From: Halotalea alkalilenta DSM 17697
GTDB taxonomy: Bacteria > Pseudomonadota > Gammaproteobacteria > Pseudomonadales > Halomonadaceae
Length of the DNA: 64,000 bases
Reading direction: 5' to 3'
Assembly (NCBI RefSeq): GCF_000621205.1
Contig: NZ_JHYY01000030.1
Span: 38,971-102,970 of the forward strand
Under the pieces are notes generated by a model. It ran no database searches. It saw only the letters and a program-made list of their open reading frames with translations, and was not told the origin of the DNA. A program made the translations under genes and the position numbers. This document shows positions 40,298 to 49,928 of this stretch, piece by piece. The first letter of the stretch is position 1, and each line of letters begins with the position of its first letter.

Positions 40298-41100
40298 CGC
40301 CCCTCCAGCAGGCGCCGTACCCGGGCGAGATCCTCGGGAGTATCGATACCGGCCGGATACTCGACCGGCGTGACCTCGACCTGGATACGGTGGCCGTAGT
40401 AGAGCGCGCGCAGCTGTTCCAGCTGCTCGAGCTGCTCTATCGGTGCGGGCGGCCAACCGGCGTAGCGCTGAAGGAAACCGACCCGATAGCCATAGAGCCC
40501 GATGTGGCGCAGCCAGCCGGCATCGAATCTCTCCGGCGTCGGCAGGGAGTCGAGCGCCCTGGGTCCTTCGTCACCCCAGCTCTCGCGCTGCCAGGGAATC
40601 GGCGCGCGGGAGAAGTAGAGCGCCCGGCCCGAGTGGTCGCGCACCACCTTGACCACGCTTGCGCGCGCCAGGGTCTCGGGGTCGCTGATCGGCTCCGCGA
40701 GGGTCGCGATCGACGCCTCCGGGTTGGCCAACAGGCTCTCGGCGACCAGGTCTATCAGCGTCGACGGCAGCAGTGGCTCATCGCCCTGGACGTTGACCAC
40801 CCGGGTGTCGGCCGGCAGCTCGAACCGCTCGGCCACCTCGGCCAGGCGCGAGGTGCCGTTCTCGTGATCCGGCGAGGTCAGCATCACCTCGGCGCCGAAG
40901 TCGCGCGCGACTCGCTCGATGCGCTCATCGTCGGTCGCGATCACTACCCGGTGGGCGCTCGAGGCACAGGCCCGGCGCCAGACGTGCTCGATCATCGGCA
41001 TGCCGGCGATCTCGACCAGCGGCTTGCCCGGCAGCCGGGCCGAGGCGAAGCGTGCCGGAATCACCACCCAGAATCCTCGTTCGAACAGCGGCTCGTCCAT
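40294..41100 (-). CDS. kdsB: 3-deoxy-manno-octulosonate cytidylyltransferase
   Basis: Activates KDO to CMP-KDO for the inner core of lipopolysaccharide. About 268 residues: [19 protein letters not shown] at the N-terminus, [36 protein letters not shown] and [15 protein letters not shown]. The C-terminal [15 protein letters not shown] keeps the family helix with one extra repeat. The start is the ATG of [10 protein letters not shown], 10 bases after ycaR. Confidence 0.94.
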   Translation of the reverse strand: MDEPLFERGFWVVIPARFASARLPGKPLVEIAGMPMIEHVWRRACASSAHRVVIATDDERIERVARDFGAEVMLTSPDHENGTSRLAEVAERFELPADTRVVNVQGDEPLLPSTLIDLVAESLLANPEASIATLAEPISDPETLARASVVKVVRDHSGRALYFSRAPIPWQRESWGDEGPRALDSLPTPERFDAGWLRHIGLYGYRVGFLQRYAGWPPAPIEQLEQLEQLRALYYGHRIQVEVTPVEYPAGIDTPEDLARVRRLLEGR

Positions 41101-41110
41101 CGCGGCCTCC

Positions 41111-41341
41111 TCACCCACGCGGCTGGTCCACGCCCAGCGCAGGCGGCTCAAGACGCGGCTTGCCAAGCTTCTCCTCGACCTCGAGCAAGCGCGCCTCCTC
41201 GACCAGCATCACGGGGATGCCATCGCGGATCGGATAGGCCAAACCGCTCTCGCGGCAGATCAACTCCTCTCGCTCGCGGTCGTATTCCAGCTTGCCTTGG
41301 CTTTGTGGGCAAACCAGCATCGCCAGCAGCTCCTTGTCCAT
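41111..41341 (-). CDS. ycaR: Trm112-family protein YcaR
   Basis: A 76-residue protein. [17 protein letters not shown] near the start and [18 protein letters not shown] in the middle are the Trm112/YcaR signature. It sits between lpxK and kdsB as in E. coli. Members act as small activators of methyltransferases in some lineages; the bacterial role is unsettled. AAGGAA lies before the ATG. Confidence 0.9.
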   Translation of the reverse strand: MDKELLAMLVCPQSQGKLEYDREREELICRESGLAYPIRDGIPVMLVEEARLLEVEEKLGKPRLEPPALGVDQPRG

Positions 41342-41355
41342 CGTTGAATTCCTTC

Positions 41356-41379
41356 TTTGAACGAACGTTTGAACGAACG
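41356..41379. repeat. 12-bp perfect tandem duplication between lpxK and ycaR
   Basis: TTTGAACGAACG occurs twice, back to back, in the short gap between the lpxK stop and the ycaR start. No operator family is recognised. Confidence 0.8.
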
Positions 41380-41393
41380 GTGGGCTCGTATCG

Positions 41394-42437
41394 TCATGGT
41401 AAACCGACGACGGCGCCGACCCCAGCTCGGCCATGGGAAGGCGGGCCCAGCGTCTTGAGACGATCGCGCAGCATCTCGGCGAACGCCGGCTCCGGCTGCA
41501 GCTCGACGTCCAGCGCCCAGCAGCCCGAGTCGGCGAACGCACGACACTTCACTGCGTCCTTGGCGGTCATCACTCGCGGCAGATCATCGCCGAAGTCGAG
41601 ATCCTCCGGGGTAAAACGGTGGTGGTCGGCGAAGGGGTGGCGACGACATTCGATACCCAATGCCTCGAGGCTGGCGAAGAAGCGCCCGGGATTGCCGATA
41701 CCGGCGAGTGCGTGGACCGGCACGGAGAAGGGCAAGGGTTCAAGCGGCAGGCGGGCATCGTCGCTCAGGCGGCGAAAAGCGACCGGGGCCAACCGCGCGC
41801 GATGAAAACCCACCGGTATCGGCACGGCCGGCTCGCCATTGACCAGTACCGCATCGACCTCATCGAGCCGCGCCAGCGGCTCGCGCAGCGGCCCCGCCGG
41901 CAGGCAGCGACCGTTGCCGAAACCGCGGGCGCCATCGACCACCACCAGTTCGAGATCACGCTCGAGCGCATAGTGCTGCAAGCCGTCATCACTGACCACG
42001 ATATCGCAGCCATCCTCGACCAGCATGGCCACCGCGCTCGCACGCCTCGGCGCCACCGCCAGCGGCGCCCCGGTCTGGCGCGCCAGCATGACCGGTTCGT
42101 CGCCGGCGAGGCGGGGGTCGGTATCGGCCTCGACCCGCAGCGGATACACCTCGGCCCTGCCTCCATAGCCACGCGAAACGATCCCGGGGCGCCAGCCCTC
42201 CTCGCGCAGCAGCTCGACCAGCCAGGCGACCAGCGGCGACTTGCCGGTGCCACCGACGGTGAGATTGCCTACCACGATCACCGGCACCGGCGCCCGGTAG
42301 CGGCTCGAAGGGCTGGCGCGGTAGCGCGCCCGGCGTTTGGCCACCACCTTGCGGTAGAGATACTCGAGCGGGGTGAGCCACGCCGTCCAGCGAGCGCCCT
42401 GGTACCAACCCTGCTCGAATCGCGAGCCAAGGCTCAT
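41394..42437 (-). CDS. lpxK: Tetraacyldisaccharide 4'-kinase
   Basis: Adds the 4'-phosphate of lipid A at the inner membrane. 347 residues. The P-loop is [19 protein letters not shown] near residue 60, followed by IVSRGYGG, the acidic [20 protein letters not shown] and the C-terminal [12 protein letters not shown]. An N-terminal membrane-associated helix precedes the P-loop. Its ATG overlaps the msbA stop, so flippase and kinase are coupled, as in E. coli. Confidence 0.93.
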   Translation of the reverse strand: MSLGSRFEQGWYQGARWTAWLTPLEYLYRKVVAKRRARYRASPSSRYRAPVPVIVVGNLTVGGTGKSPLVAWLVELLREEGWRPGIVSRGYGGRAEVYPLRVEADTDPRLAGDEPVMLARQTGAPLAVAPRRASAVAMLVEDGCDIVVSDDGLQHYALERDLELVVVDGARGFGNGRCLPAGPLREPLARLDEVDAVLVNGEPAVPIPVGFHRARLAPVAFRRLSDDARLPLEPLPFSVPVHALAGIGNPGRFFASLEALGIECRRHPFADHHRFTPEDLDFGDDLPRVMTAKDAVKCRAFADSGCWALDVELQPEPAFAEMLRDRLKTLGPPSHGRAGVGAVVGLP

Positions 42438-44239
42438 GCCTCGACCCGCTCCTCGTTGAACTGGATCCGATGCAACGCTGCGTAGGCACCATCGAGCGCG
42501 AGCAGCTCGCGGTGGGTGCCGCTCTCGATCAGCCGGCCGTGGTCGAGCACCATGATCCGATCGGCCTTCTCGATGGTCGAGAGCCGGTGGGCGATGACGA
42601 AGGTGGTGCGTCCCTGGCAGACGGTCTCGAGCGCTTTCTGGATGAAACGCTCGGACTCAGTGTCCAGCGCCGAGGTCGCCTCGTCGAGGATCAGGATCGG
42701 CGCGTCGCGGAAGATCGCCCGCGCGATGGCCAGACGCTGGCGCTGGCCACCGGAGAGCATCAATCCATTGTCGCCGATCAAGGTGTCGTAGCCCTTCGGC
42801 AGACGTGAGATGAACTCGTCGGCATAGGCGGCCTTGGCCGCGGCGACGATCGCCTCGCGATCGGGATGATCGATCCCGTAGGCGATGTTGTCGGCGATGC
42901 TGGCATTGAACAGGGTCACCTGCTGGTTGACCAGCGACAGCTGGCGACGCAGCGCAGCGAGACTGTAGTCCTCGACCGGCATCCCATCGAGCAGCAGCCG
43001 CCCTTCGGTGGGGTGGTAGAAGCGCGGCAGCAGGTTGATCAGCGTGCTCTTGCCGCTGCCCGAGCGTCCGACCAGCGCGATCATCTCGCCAGGCTCGACG
43101 TCGAAATCGATGTCCTCGAGCACCTGCTGGCCATCCTCTTCATAGCGAAAGCCGACGTGTTCGAAGCGCACCCGGCCTTGGACGCGACCCGGATCGTAGC
43201 TGCCCTGATCGGCCTCCTTCGGTCGGTCGAGAATGTCGAACAGCTCCTGCGCAGCGGCGAGCCCCTTCTGGATCATGCCGTTGATCTCGGACAGCGACTT
43301 GACCGGTTTGGCCATCATCGCCGCGGCGGTGATGAAGGCGACGAACTGCCCCGGCGTCATCTCGCGAATCAGTCCCGGCGCCATCGCGAGCCAGACCAGG
43401 AAGGCCAGCGCGACCGCGACCAGGGTCTGGATCACCGGCGCACTGACCGCGCGGGTCAGCGCCTCCTTCATGCTCTGCTGGCGGTTGTACTCGCTGACCG
43501 CGCGAAAGCGCTGATACTCGTGCTCCTCGGCGCCATGGGTGCGCACCACGCGGTAGCCGGTGAGCACCTCGGAAGCGACGTGGGTGACCTCGCCCACCGA
43601 ACGCTGGATGCGCCGGGAAAGGCGCCGGAACCGGCGACCGGCGTAGTTGACCACCAGACCGATCAGCGGCGTGATGGCAAGAAACACCAGGGTCAGTCGC
43701 CAGTTGGTCCAGAGCAGGTAGCTGGTCAGACCGATCACGAACAAGCCCTCCTGCATGATCACCGTGAGCGCCTTGGTCGCAGCCCCGGTGACCTGCTCGA
43801 CGTGATAGGTGACCCGCGACAGCAGGTGTCCGCTCGAGTGCTGGTCGAAGAAGCGCCCCGGCAGCTTGAGCATGTTGCGGAATACGTCGACGCGTAGCTC
43901 GTGGACCACCTTGCGGGCGACGTAGTCCATGCAGTAAGTGCCGAGGAAGGTACCCACGCCCCGCAGCGCGAACATGCAGATGATGAACAGCGGCAGCAGG
44001 TAGCGAAAATCCGCTGACGGATTCTGGATGCCGTCGACGAGCCTGCGCATCATGTCCGCGATCCAGGTACTGGAAGCCGCATAGATCGCATAGCCCAGCA
44101 GCGAAAGCGCGAATCCCTTCCAAAGCGGCTTCACATAGGTAAGCAGACGGCGATAGAGCGCCCAGCTAGAAGTTTGATCCAAGAGTCTCTCCCAGGGTCT
44201 TGCGACCGCCACGGCGATCGGTCGGTCGTGTCGCTCCAT
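42434..44239 (-). CDS. msbA: Lipid A export ABC transporter MsbA
   Basis: Flips lipid A-core across the inner membrane. The 601 residues comprise a six-helix membrane domain (about 40-330) fused to an ATPase. Walker [19 protein letters not shown] near residue 395, signature [18 protein letters not shown], Walker [17 protein letters not shown] and switch [13 protein letters not shown] are intact. It starts directly after the comEC stop and overlaps lpxK. Confidence 0.93.
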   Translation of the reverse strand: MERHDRPIAVAVARPWERLLDQTSSWALYRRLLTYVKPLWKGFALSLLGYAIYAASSTWIADMMRRLVDGIQNPSADFRYLLPLFIICMFALRGVGTFLGTYCMDYVARKVVHELRVDVFRNMLKLPGRFFDQHSSGHLLSRVTYHVEQVTGAATKALTVIMQEGLFVIGLTSYLLWTNWRLTLVFLAITPLIGLVVNYAGRRFRRLSRRIQRSVGEVTHVASEVLTGYRVVRTHGAEEHEYQRFRAVSEYNRQQSMKEALTRAVSAPVIQTLVAVALAFLVWLAMAPGLIREMTPGQFVAFITAAAMMAKPVKSLSEINGMIQKGLAAAQELFDILDRPKEADQGSYDPGRVQGRVRFEHVGFRYEEDGQQVLEDIDFDVEPGEMIALVGRSGSGKSTLINLLPRFYHPTEGRLLLDGMPVEDYSLAALRRQLSLVNQQVTLFNASIADNIAYGIDHPDREAIVAAAKAAYADEFISRLPKGYDTLIGDNGLMLSGGQRQRLAIARAIFRDAPILILDEATSALDTESERFIQKALETVCQGRTTFVIAHRLSTIEKADRIMVLDHGRLIESGTHRELLALDGAYAALHRIQFNEERVEA

Positions 44240-46561
44240 TCAGGGGCTGGATGATACCCCAACACATTCGGGGCCGACACCGCGCGGGCTTCGCTCGGCC
44301 TCCACCCTGCCGCCGCCGGCACCGACGGTGAGCCTGAGCGCACCGTCGATGGCGGTGTTCCACTGACATCCCGCCCATTCGTCGATCCTTCTCACCGCGG
44401 CATCGGCGGGATGCCTGAAGGCGTTGAAGTAACCCGCGCTGTGCAGCACGTGCTGCGGACGAGCACGCAACAGCAGCGCCCGCGCGGAAGAACTCGCACT
44501 GCCGTGATGGGCGCTGACCATCGCGACCAGGTGTGCGGAAAGCATCGGCAGCAATCGGTGCTCGATCCGCTGGTCGATATCGCCGAGCAGCAGCACACGG
44601 CCGCCCTCACCTTCAACCGACAGCACGCAGGAGCGCTGGTTCTCTTCGCTACTCAATGGCTCCGCGACAGGCGGCCAGAGAAAGCGGAAGGTCACCCCGT
44701 CCCAGCGCCACGCCTCACCGGCACGACAAGCGGAGAAGGCAAGCGTCGCTGCCACCGGCGGCGGCAAACGCAAGCTTTCGATCAACGGTGCGCGCCAGCG
44801 GTCGACCCGGTGCCGGTCGAGCAGCGCGGCCACTCCACCGGCATGGTCGAGATCGGCGTGGCTGATCACCGCCAGATCGAATCGCCGCCCTGGCGGCCAC
44901 AGCCGCTCCAGGGCGACGAAACCGCCAAAGGTACGTGGGCCTGCGTCATAGAGCATCCGATGGGTGCGGGTCTCGATCTCCGCAAGCTGTCCCTGGCCGA
45001 CATCATAGAGGGTGAGCCGAAAAGCGCCTTCCGGCAGCTGCGGCGACTTCAGCGGAGCCAGCAGCAGGGGCGACAGCGCGATGCTCACCACCAGCCGCCA
45101 GCGCAGCGAGAACCCAGGCAGCAGCCAGACCGTCCCGATCCCGACCATCAGAGCCGCGAGCGGTAACACCCTCGTGGCCGGCGGCTCCCACCCCGGTGCC
45201 GCCCCGGCGGCCAGGGCGAGCAATCCCTCGAAGGCCGCCACGGCGAGCGAGAACAACCGCCAGATCGTTCTGGCAGGTTCGACCGAGGGCAACAGCGCGC
45301 AGAGGGTGCCCAGCAGGCCAAGCGGCATCAGTACCATCGTGACCCACGGGATCGCCACCAGATTGAGCGGTAGCGACAGCGGCGCAAGCCGTCCGAAGGA
45401 GAACAGCGCCGCGCCGTCGAGCAGTATGCCCAGGGTGAGTTGCGTATGCACAAGCGCAAGTGGACCGCTACGCCTGCGTCGCCAGCGCCAGCCGATCAGC
45501 AATGCGGCGACGGCGATGAACGAAAGCCACAGGCCCGGCCGGAGGATCACCAACGGGTCGACCAGCACCAGCAAGCCGAGCGCCAGCCACCAGCCGGTGA
45601 AGGAAGCGAAAGCATGTTGCCCGCTCGCCGCCCAGGCTACCGCGACCGCCATCACCCAGGCCCTCGTCGCTGGCGGACCGAAGCCGGAAAGCGCGACGTA
45701 GCCAAACGATACCCCCAGCGCCAGCAGCCAAGGCCAGCGGGCCTGCCGCCAACGCCCCGGGGAGAAAAGCCTGGCCGCCAACCGAGCGACACCCAGTACC
45801 CAAAGCGAGACCATCCCAACGTGCATGCCGGAGACCACCACCAAGTGAGTAGTGCCGGTATCGTTGAGCATCGACCAGTCCGATGGGCCGAACGCGCTGG
45901 CGTCGCCGAGCACCAGGCCTCGGGCCCAGCGCAGCGCGGCCGGCGCCTCGATGTGCGCCGCCACCGTGCGCTCAAGCCAAGCGCGGGCCGAGGCGCGCGG
46001 CGCGGCGAGTCGCTCGGCACTCGGCGCCGCCCGCACACCGCCGGTCGCACCGATCGACTGACGCATCAACCAGGCGCCATAGTCGAAAGCGTCGGGGTTG
46101 GCCAAGCCGTGAGCCGGACGCAGGCGCGCACTCACCCGCCAGCGCTCGCCCACCGCCAGCTCGGGCGGTGCGAACCAGCTCAGGCGTACCCGGGAGACTC
46201 GGTTACAGCCAGGCAGAGAGGAATCGATGGGCGCGCAGCTGTCGAGCACCAGCTCGAGACGCGCACTGCCATCCTCCCGCCACTCGAGCTCGACGATGCG
46301 TCCCTCGAGCACGAGGGTCTGCTGGGCGAGCCCCTCCAGCAGGCGGCGATCGGCCGCGCTCAAGCCATGGGCCAGCGACAGCGTGAAGAGCGCCAGCATC
46401 AAGCTCCAGCGCCAGGGAAGAAGGACCAAGGCGCACAGCAGCGATGCGAGCAGTCCACTCCAAGCGAGTGACGTCCAGCGTCCATCCTCGATGCCGATGC
46501 CGAGCGCCGCGCCGGCGAGGATCGACAGCGTCGCGCCCGCGGCCCCCATCCGCGCCCACAT
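44240..46561 (-). CDS. comEC: ComEC/Rec2 DNA uptake channel protein
   Basis: Inner-membrane protein of 773 residues needed for natural transformation in competent species. The N-terminal region has several helices and the DUF4131 OB-like part. The competence domain includes HLVVVSGMHVGMVSLWV near residue 240. The C-terminal metallo-beta-lactamase-like domain starts RLTLYDVGQGQLAEIETR near 525 and has ISHADLDHAGGVAALL and VLLLGDIDQRIEHRLLP. Both halves are intact. The place between lolD and msbA is conserved in gammaproteobacteria. Confidence 0.92.
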   Translation of the reverse strand: MWARMGAAGATLSILAGAALGIGIEDGRWTSLAWSGLLASLLCALVLLPWRWSLMLALFTLSLAHGLSAADRRLLEGLAQQTLVLEGRIVELEWREDGSARLELVLDSCAPIDSSLPGCNRVSRVRLSWFAPPELAVGERWRVSARLRPAHGLANPDAFDYGAWLMRQSIGATGGVRAAPSAERLAAPRASARAWLERTVAAHIEAPAALRWARGLVLGDASAFGPSDWSMLNDTGTTHLVVVSGMHVGMVSLWVLGVARLAARLFSPGRWRQARWPWLLALGVSFGYVALSGFGPPATRAWVMAVAVAWAASGQHAFASFTGWWLALGLLVLVDPLVILRPGLWLSFIAVAALLIGWRWRRRRSGPLALVHTQLTLGILLDGAALFSFGRLAPLSLPLNLVAIPWVTMVLMPLGLLGTLCALLPSVEPARTIWRLFSLAVAAFEGLLALAAGAAPGWEPPATRVLPLAALMVGIGTVWLLPGFSLRWRLVVSIALSPLLLAPLKSPQLPEGAFRLTLYDVGQGQLAEIETRTHRMLYDAGPRTFGGFVALERLWPPGRRFDLAVISHADLDHAGGVAALLDRHRVDRWRAPLIESLRLPPPVAATLAFSACRAGEAWRWDGVTFRFLWPPVAEPLSSEENQRSCVLSVEGEGGRVLLLGDIDQRIEHRLLPMLSAHLVAMVSAHHGSASSSARALLLRARPQHVLHSAGYFNAFRHPADAAVRRIDEWAGCQWNTAIDGALRLTVGAGGGRVEAERSPRGVGPECVGVSSSP

Positions 46562-46637
46562 TGCGCCTCCCGTCGCGATCCGATGCTCGATTCAACGGCA
46601 CCGCAGGCGCGGGATTGAGCCCATAGCCTGGAACGCG

Positions 46638-46664
46638 AACGCCGCCCCGGTCAGGGGCGGCGTT
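46638..46664. terminator. Hairpin between lolD and comEC
   Basis: AACGCCGCCCC and its exact complement form an 11-bp stem with a 5-base loop. No T-run follows on the minus strand, so partial termination or mRNA processing inside the operon is as likely as full termination. Confidence 0.5.
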
Positions 46665-46708
46665 GGTCGGCCAAGGGCAGGATCGGGCACACGTAGCCCG
46701 CCAGGCGA

Positions 46709-47389
46709 TCACTGCGGGTTCAACTTGCCACCGTCGAGACGCAGGACGCGATCCTGGTGAGAGGCGATCAACGGATCGTGGGTGACGATCACGAAGGCGC
46801 AGCGGCTCTGGCTTGCGATCTCGTCGAGCATGTCGAGGATTCGCCCGGCGGTGGTCTGGTCCAGGTTGCCGGTCGGCTCGTCCATCAGCACGAGGCTCGG
46901 ATCGGTGACCAAGGAGCGGGCGATCGCCACGCGCTGGCGCTCGCCGCCGGAGAGCTCGCCGGGCTTGTGCTCGCCGCGCGATGCCATGCCCACTCGCTCG
47001 AGCAGCTGCTCGGCCCTGACCCTCGCCTCGCGGCGCGTCTGCCCGCGGATCACCAGCGGCATGGCGATGTTCTCAAGCGCGGTGAACTCAGCGAGCAGAT
47101 GGTGAAACTGGTAGACGAAGCCGATATGGCGATTGCGAAAGCGACCGAGCTCGGCCTCGCCGAGCGACGCGAGCGACGTCCCGGCTACGCGCACCTCACC
47201 GCTGGAGGGGGTATCCAGCCCACCGAGCAGGTTGAGCAGCGTGGTCTTGCCGGAGCCGGAGCTGCCGATGATCGCCACCCGCTCACCGGCGTTGACCCTG
47301 AGCTCGAGCTCCGAGAGCACGGTGAGATCCTGCGGCCCTTCCCGATAGACCCGGGACAGGTCGCGGCATTCGAGCATCAGCTCACTCAT
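46709..47389 (-). CDS. lolD: Lipoprotein-releasing ABC transporter ATPase
   Basis: 226-residue ATPase that powers release of lipoproteins from the inner membrane to LolA. Walker A IGSSGSGKTTLLNLLGGLD, Q-loop GFVYQFHHLLAEFTALEN, signature LSGGERQRVAIARSL, Walker B LVLMDEPTGNLD and switch VTHDPLIA are all present. The ATG overlaps the end of the upstream LolC/E gene by 8 bases. Confidence 0.94.
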   Translation of the reverse strand: MSELMLECRDLSRVYREGPQDLTVLSELELRVNAGERVAIIGSSGSGKTTLLNLLGGLDTPSSGEVRVAGTSLASLGEAELGRFRNRHIGFVYQFHHLLAEFTALENIAMPLVIRGQTRREARVRAEQLLERVGMASRGEHKPGELSGGERQRVAIARSLVTDPSLVLMDEPTGNLDQTTAGRILDMLDEIASQSRCAFVIVTHDPLIASHQDRVLRLDGGKLNPQ

Positions 47390-48620
47390 AGCGCAGCACC
47401 TCCGCCGGCTGCACGCGGGATGCGCGCCAGGCCGGATACAGCGTGGACAGGAAACTCAGTACGAACGCCACGCCAACGATCACGCCGAGATCGGAGAGTT
47501 CGATGCGCGAAGGCAGGTAGCTGATGAAGTAGACGTTGGGATCGAGGAACTGGATACCGAAGACGTTCTGCACCCAGGCGATGATCTCCGAGATCGACAG
47601 CGCCAGCAGCACGCCGAACACCAGGCCAAGCAGGATACCGACCAGCCCGATGGTCAACCCTTGGACCACGAAGATCCCCATGATCGTCCTGGGCGTCGCC
47701 CCGAGGGTGCGCAGGATGGCGATATCGGCGCGCTTGTCGGTGACCACCATCACCAGGGTGGAGACGATGTTGAACGCCGCCACCGCGACGATCACCGTCA
47801 GCAGCAGGCCGATCAGGTGCTTCTCCATCTGGATCGCCTGGAACAGGTTGCCCTGGGTATAGGTCCAGTCCATTCCCCGGAATCCGTAGGGCAGCTGGTC
47901 GATGATCTGCTGGGTCACCCGGTGGGCCTGGAACAGATCGTCGAGCTGCAAGCGGATGCCTTGGGGCGCATCGAGCCGCGCCAGGGCCTGCATGTCCTGG
48001 AGATTGGCATAGGCCAGGCTGCCGTCGAGCTGGGCACCGACGCTGAAGATGCCACTGACGGTGAACGCACGCAGGCGAGGGAATACGCCGCCAGGGGTGA
48101 TCGATGCCTCCGGCACCAGCAGGGTCACCCGGTCGCCGACGCCGACGCCGAGCGAGCGAGCGAGCAGCTCGCCCAGCACCACGTTCCAGCTGCCCGGCTG
48201 CAGATCGTCGAGATCGCCCTGGACCATGTGGTTGGCGACGATCGAGACCTTGGGCTCGAGCGCCGGATCGATCCCGGTGACCTGGGCACCGGAGTTGCGC
48301 CCCCGCGAGGTGAACATACCCTGCTGCTCGACGTAGGGCGCCGAGGCGATCACGTGGGGATACTGCTCGAGCTGGCGGGAGAAAGCCTGCCAGTCCTGGA
48401 CCCCGCCCTGCTGCTCGATCTTGGTGTGCGGCACCATGCCGAGCACCCGCGAGCGCAGCTCATGATCGAAACCGTTCATCACCGATAGCACCAGGATCAG
48501 CACCGCCACCCCGAGGGTGAGGCCGAGCATCGAAGTCATCGAGATGAACGAGATGAAGTGGTTGCGCCGTTTGGCTCGCGTATAGCGAAGCCCAATCAGA
48601 AAAGGAATGCGATCCAGCAT
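47382..48620 (-). CDS. lolC: Lipoprotein-releasing ABC transporter permease (LolC/E type)
   Basis: About 412 residues, four membrane helices with a large periplasmic domain. The start MLDRIPFLIGLRYTRAKRRNHFISF and SMLGLTLGVAVLILVLSVMNG are typical. The FtsX-like core ADIAILRTLGATPRTIMGIF lies near residue 310. The end is LYPAWRASRVQPAEVLRYE. LolC and LolE cannot be separated by eye. Only one such gene is present and no lolE follows, so it may be a single LolF-type subunit. I start at the ATG of MLDRIP; about 88 open codons upstream have no family match. Confidence 0.9.
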   Translation of the reverse strand: MLDRIPFLIGLRYTRAKRRNHFISFISMTSMLGLTLGVAVLILVLSVMNGFDHELRSRVLGMVPHTKIEQQGGVQDWQAFSRQLEQYPHVIASAPYVEQQGMFTSRGRNSGAQVTGIDPALEPKVSIVANHMVQGDLDDLQPGSWNVVLGELLARSLGVGVGDRVTLLVPEASITPGGVFPRLRAFTVSGIFSVGAQLDGSLAYANLQDMQALARLDAPQGIRLQLDDLFQAHRVTQQIIDQLPYGFRGMDWTYTQGNLFQAIQMEKHLIGLLLTVIVAVAAFNIVSTLVMVVTDKRADIAILRTLGATPRTIMGIFVVQGLTIGLVGILLGLVFGVLLALSISEIIAWVQNVFGIQFLDPNVYFISYLPSRIELSDLGVIVGVAFVLSFLSTLYPAWRASRVQPAEVLRYE

Positions 48621-49042
48621 GCGTGTTGATTCCTGGGAAAGGCTCGGTCGACCGCGCGCTGCATCCAGCGCCCCACCCGGCCGCGGTGACGGCGAGCGGG
48701 AGAGCATCGATGCGACGCGCAGTGCTCGGACTTCGACCAGCGTAGGATCGAAGCGTTCAGCGCCCACGTCCCCGGTGCGCGACGCACGCACCCGACGTCG
48801 AAGGGCGCCCATGGTACGAACTTTTTCTCCACCATGCATCGGTTGCCCGGAATCCCGATAGACGATTTCAATCAAGCCAGGCACTGCCGGGCGAAACCAG
48901 CGCTCCCCTGGCCTTGCTCTGCGCGCGCCACGCAGGCGACCAACGCAAGCGGCTGGACCGGACCAGCGCCGGTCGAAGCCGCCGGTTGTCGACCGCCCAG
49001 ATGCATGAGATAACGGTATACGAACGCATCGGGAGAGCCACC
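48621..49042. other. lolC/tus divergent intergenic region
   Basis: A 422-base gap. For tus, TTGTCG (48986-48991), 17 bases and GATAAC (49009-49014) form a weak sigma-70 promoter. No E. coli-type Ter sequence (core GTTGTAAC) is visible near the promoter. Nothing else is recognised. Confidence 0.45.
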
Positions 49043-49927
49043 ATGCCCCTTACCCCTGAGTACCGCCTGCTCGCCGAGCTGGAACACGCATTCGATCATC
49101 TGATCGAGCAGAGCCTCGAACTCGCCGCCGCCTTCGCCAGCGCCGGACTGCCGAGCTGGCAGCTGGAACCGACGCAGAGCCCCGAGGCGTGGCTGCGCGC
49201 GGCGCTCACCGACTTCTGGTACCAGGATGGGCAGGACGGCCGCGCGACGCGCAGCTATGTGGGGCTGATCGCCGCGGACGCAGCGCTGCTGCAGCGGGTC
49301 GAGGCCGTGAATGCACGCAAGGACGCCTTCGGTGCCTTGATCAAGCAGATCAAGGCCCAGGCTCCCGGGATGATCGCCGAGATCAAGGCGACGCTACCGT
49401 TTCGCCATCCGCTGCTCCACGATCATCTCAAGGGCCGAGGGATGGCGCGTTTGCACCTCAAGCAGTGCTGGCGCCGCATGCCCCTCGCCGCGGCCCCGGT
49501 CGCCAGGGTGCGGATGGCCTGGTACTCGAATGGCCGCTCGATCAAGCGGCTCAGCGTCGCCGAGGCCGAGGAGCGGCTCAAGCGCCTCGATCTCGATGCG
49601 CCGCACGTTAGAATCCAGTACCAGCGCCTCGCCGCACTGCCCAGCACAGAGATACTCGCCCAAGTGCAGCACCAGGCACCGGTGATGCGCGCCAACTTGT
49701 TCTTTCGCGAACCGCTCGAAGACGGCCATACCCGCCAGGCGATGAACGTCGCCCTGCCGCTGGTGCTGCCACCGGGCGAGCGCGAGCGCAGCCCTCGGCT
49801 GCCCGATCACAACCTGCCGCCCGCCAGCCCGCCGGCGGAGCGCTCCCGTGCGCGGCGGCGCGATGCCCGGCTCGAGGACGAGCCCTACCTGCCGAGCCTG
49901 CGGATCCATCGCTATCGCGGGGCTTGA
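49043..49927 (+). CDS. tus: Tus-family DNA replication terminus site-binding protein
   Basis: About 294 residues. I recognise it by local matches to E. coli Tus as I recall it. [20 protein letters not shown] parallels the segment [39 protein letters not shown] parallels EYQDIAALPQNAKLKIKR, followed by ANLFF for ARVWY. The C-terminal [13 protein letters not shown] parallels PLRLIIPRLHLY. Tus binds Ter sites and blocks replication forks from one side. The ATG of [10 protein letters not shown] follows GGGAGAG. The rest of the protein is divergent and a search is needed to confirm. It ends 1 base before the converging sthA stop. Confidence 0.72.
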   Translation: [294 protein letters not shown]

Positions 49928-49928
49928 C

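Noticed and set aside
48810..48840. GAACTT near 48820 as a third sigma-E promoter
   Set aside because: No TCnnA-type -10 occurs at 15-17 bases on the same strand.
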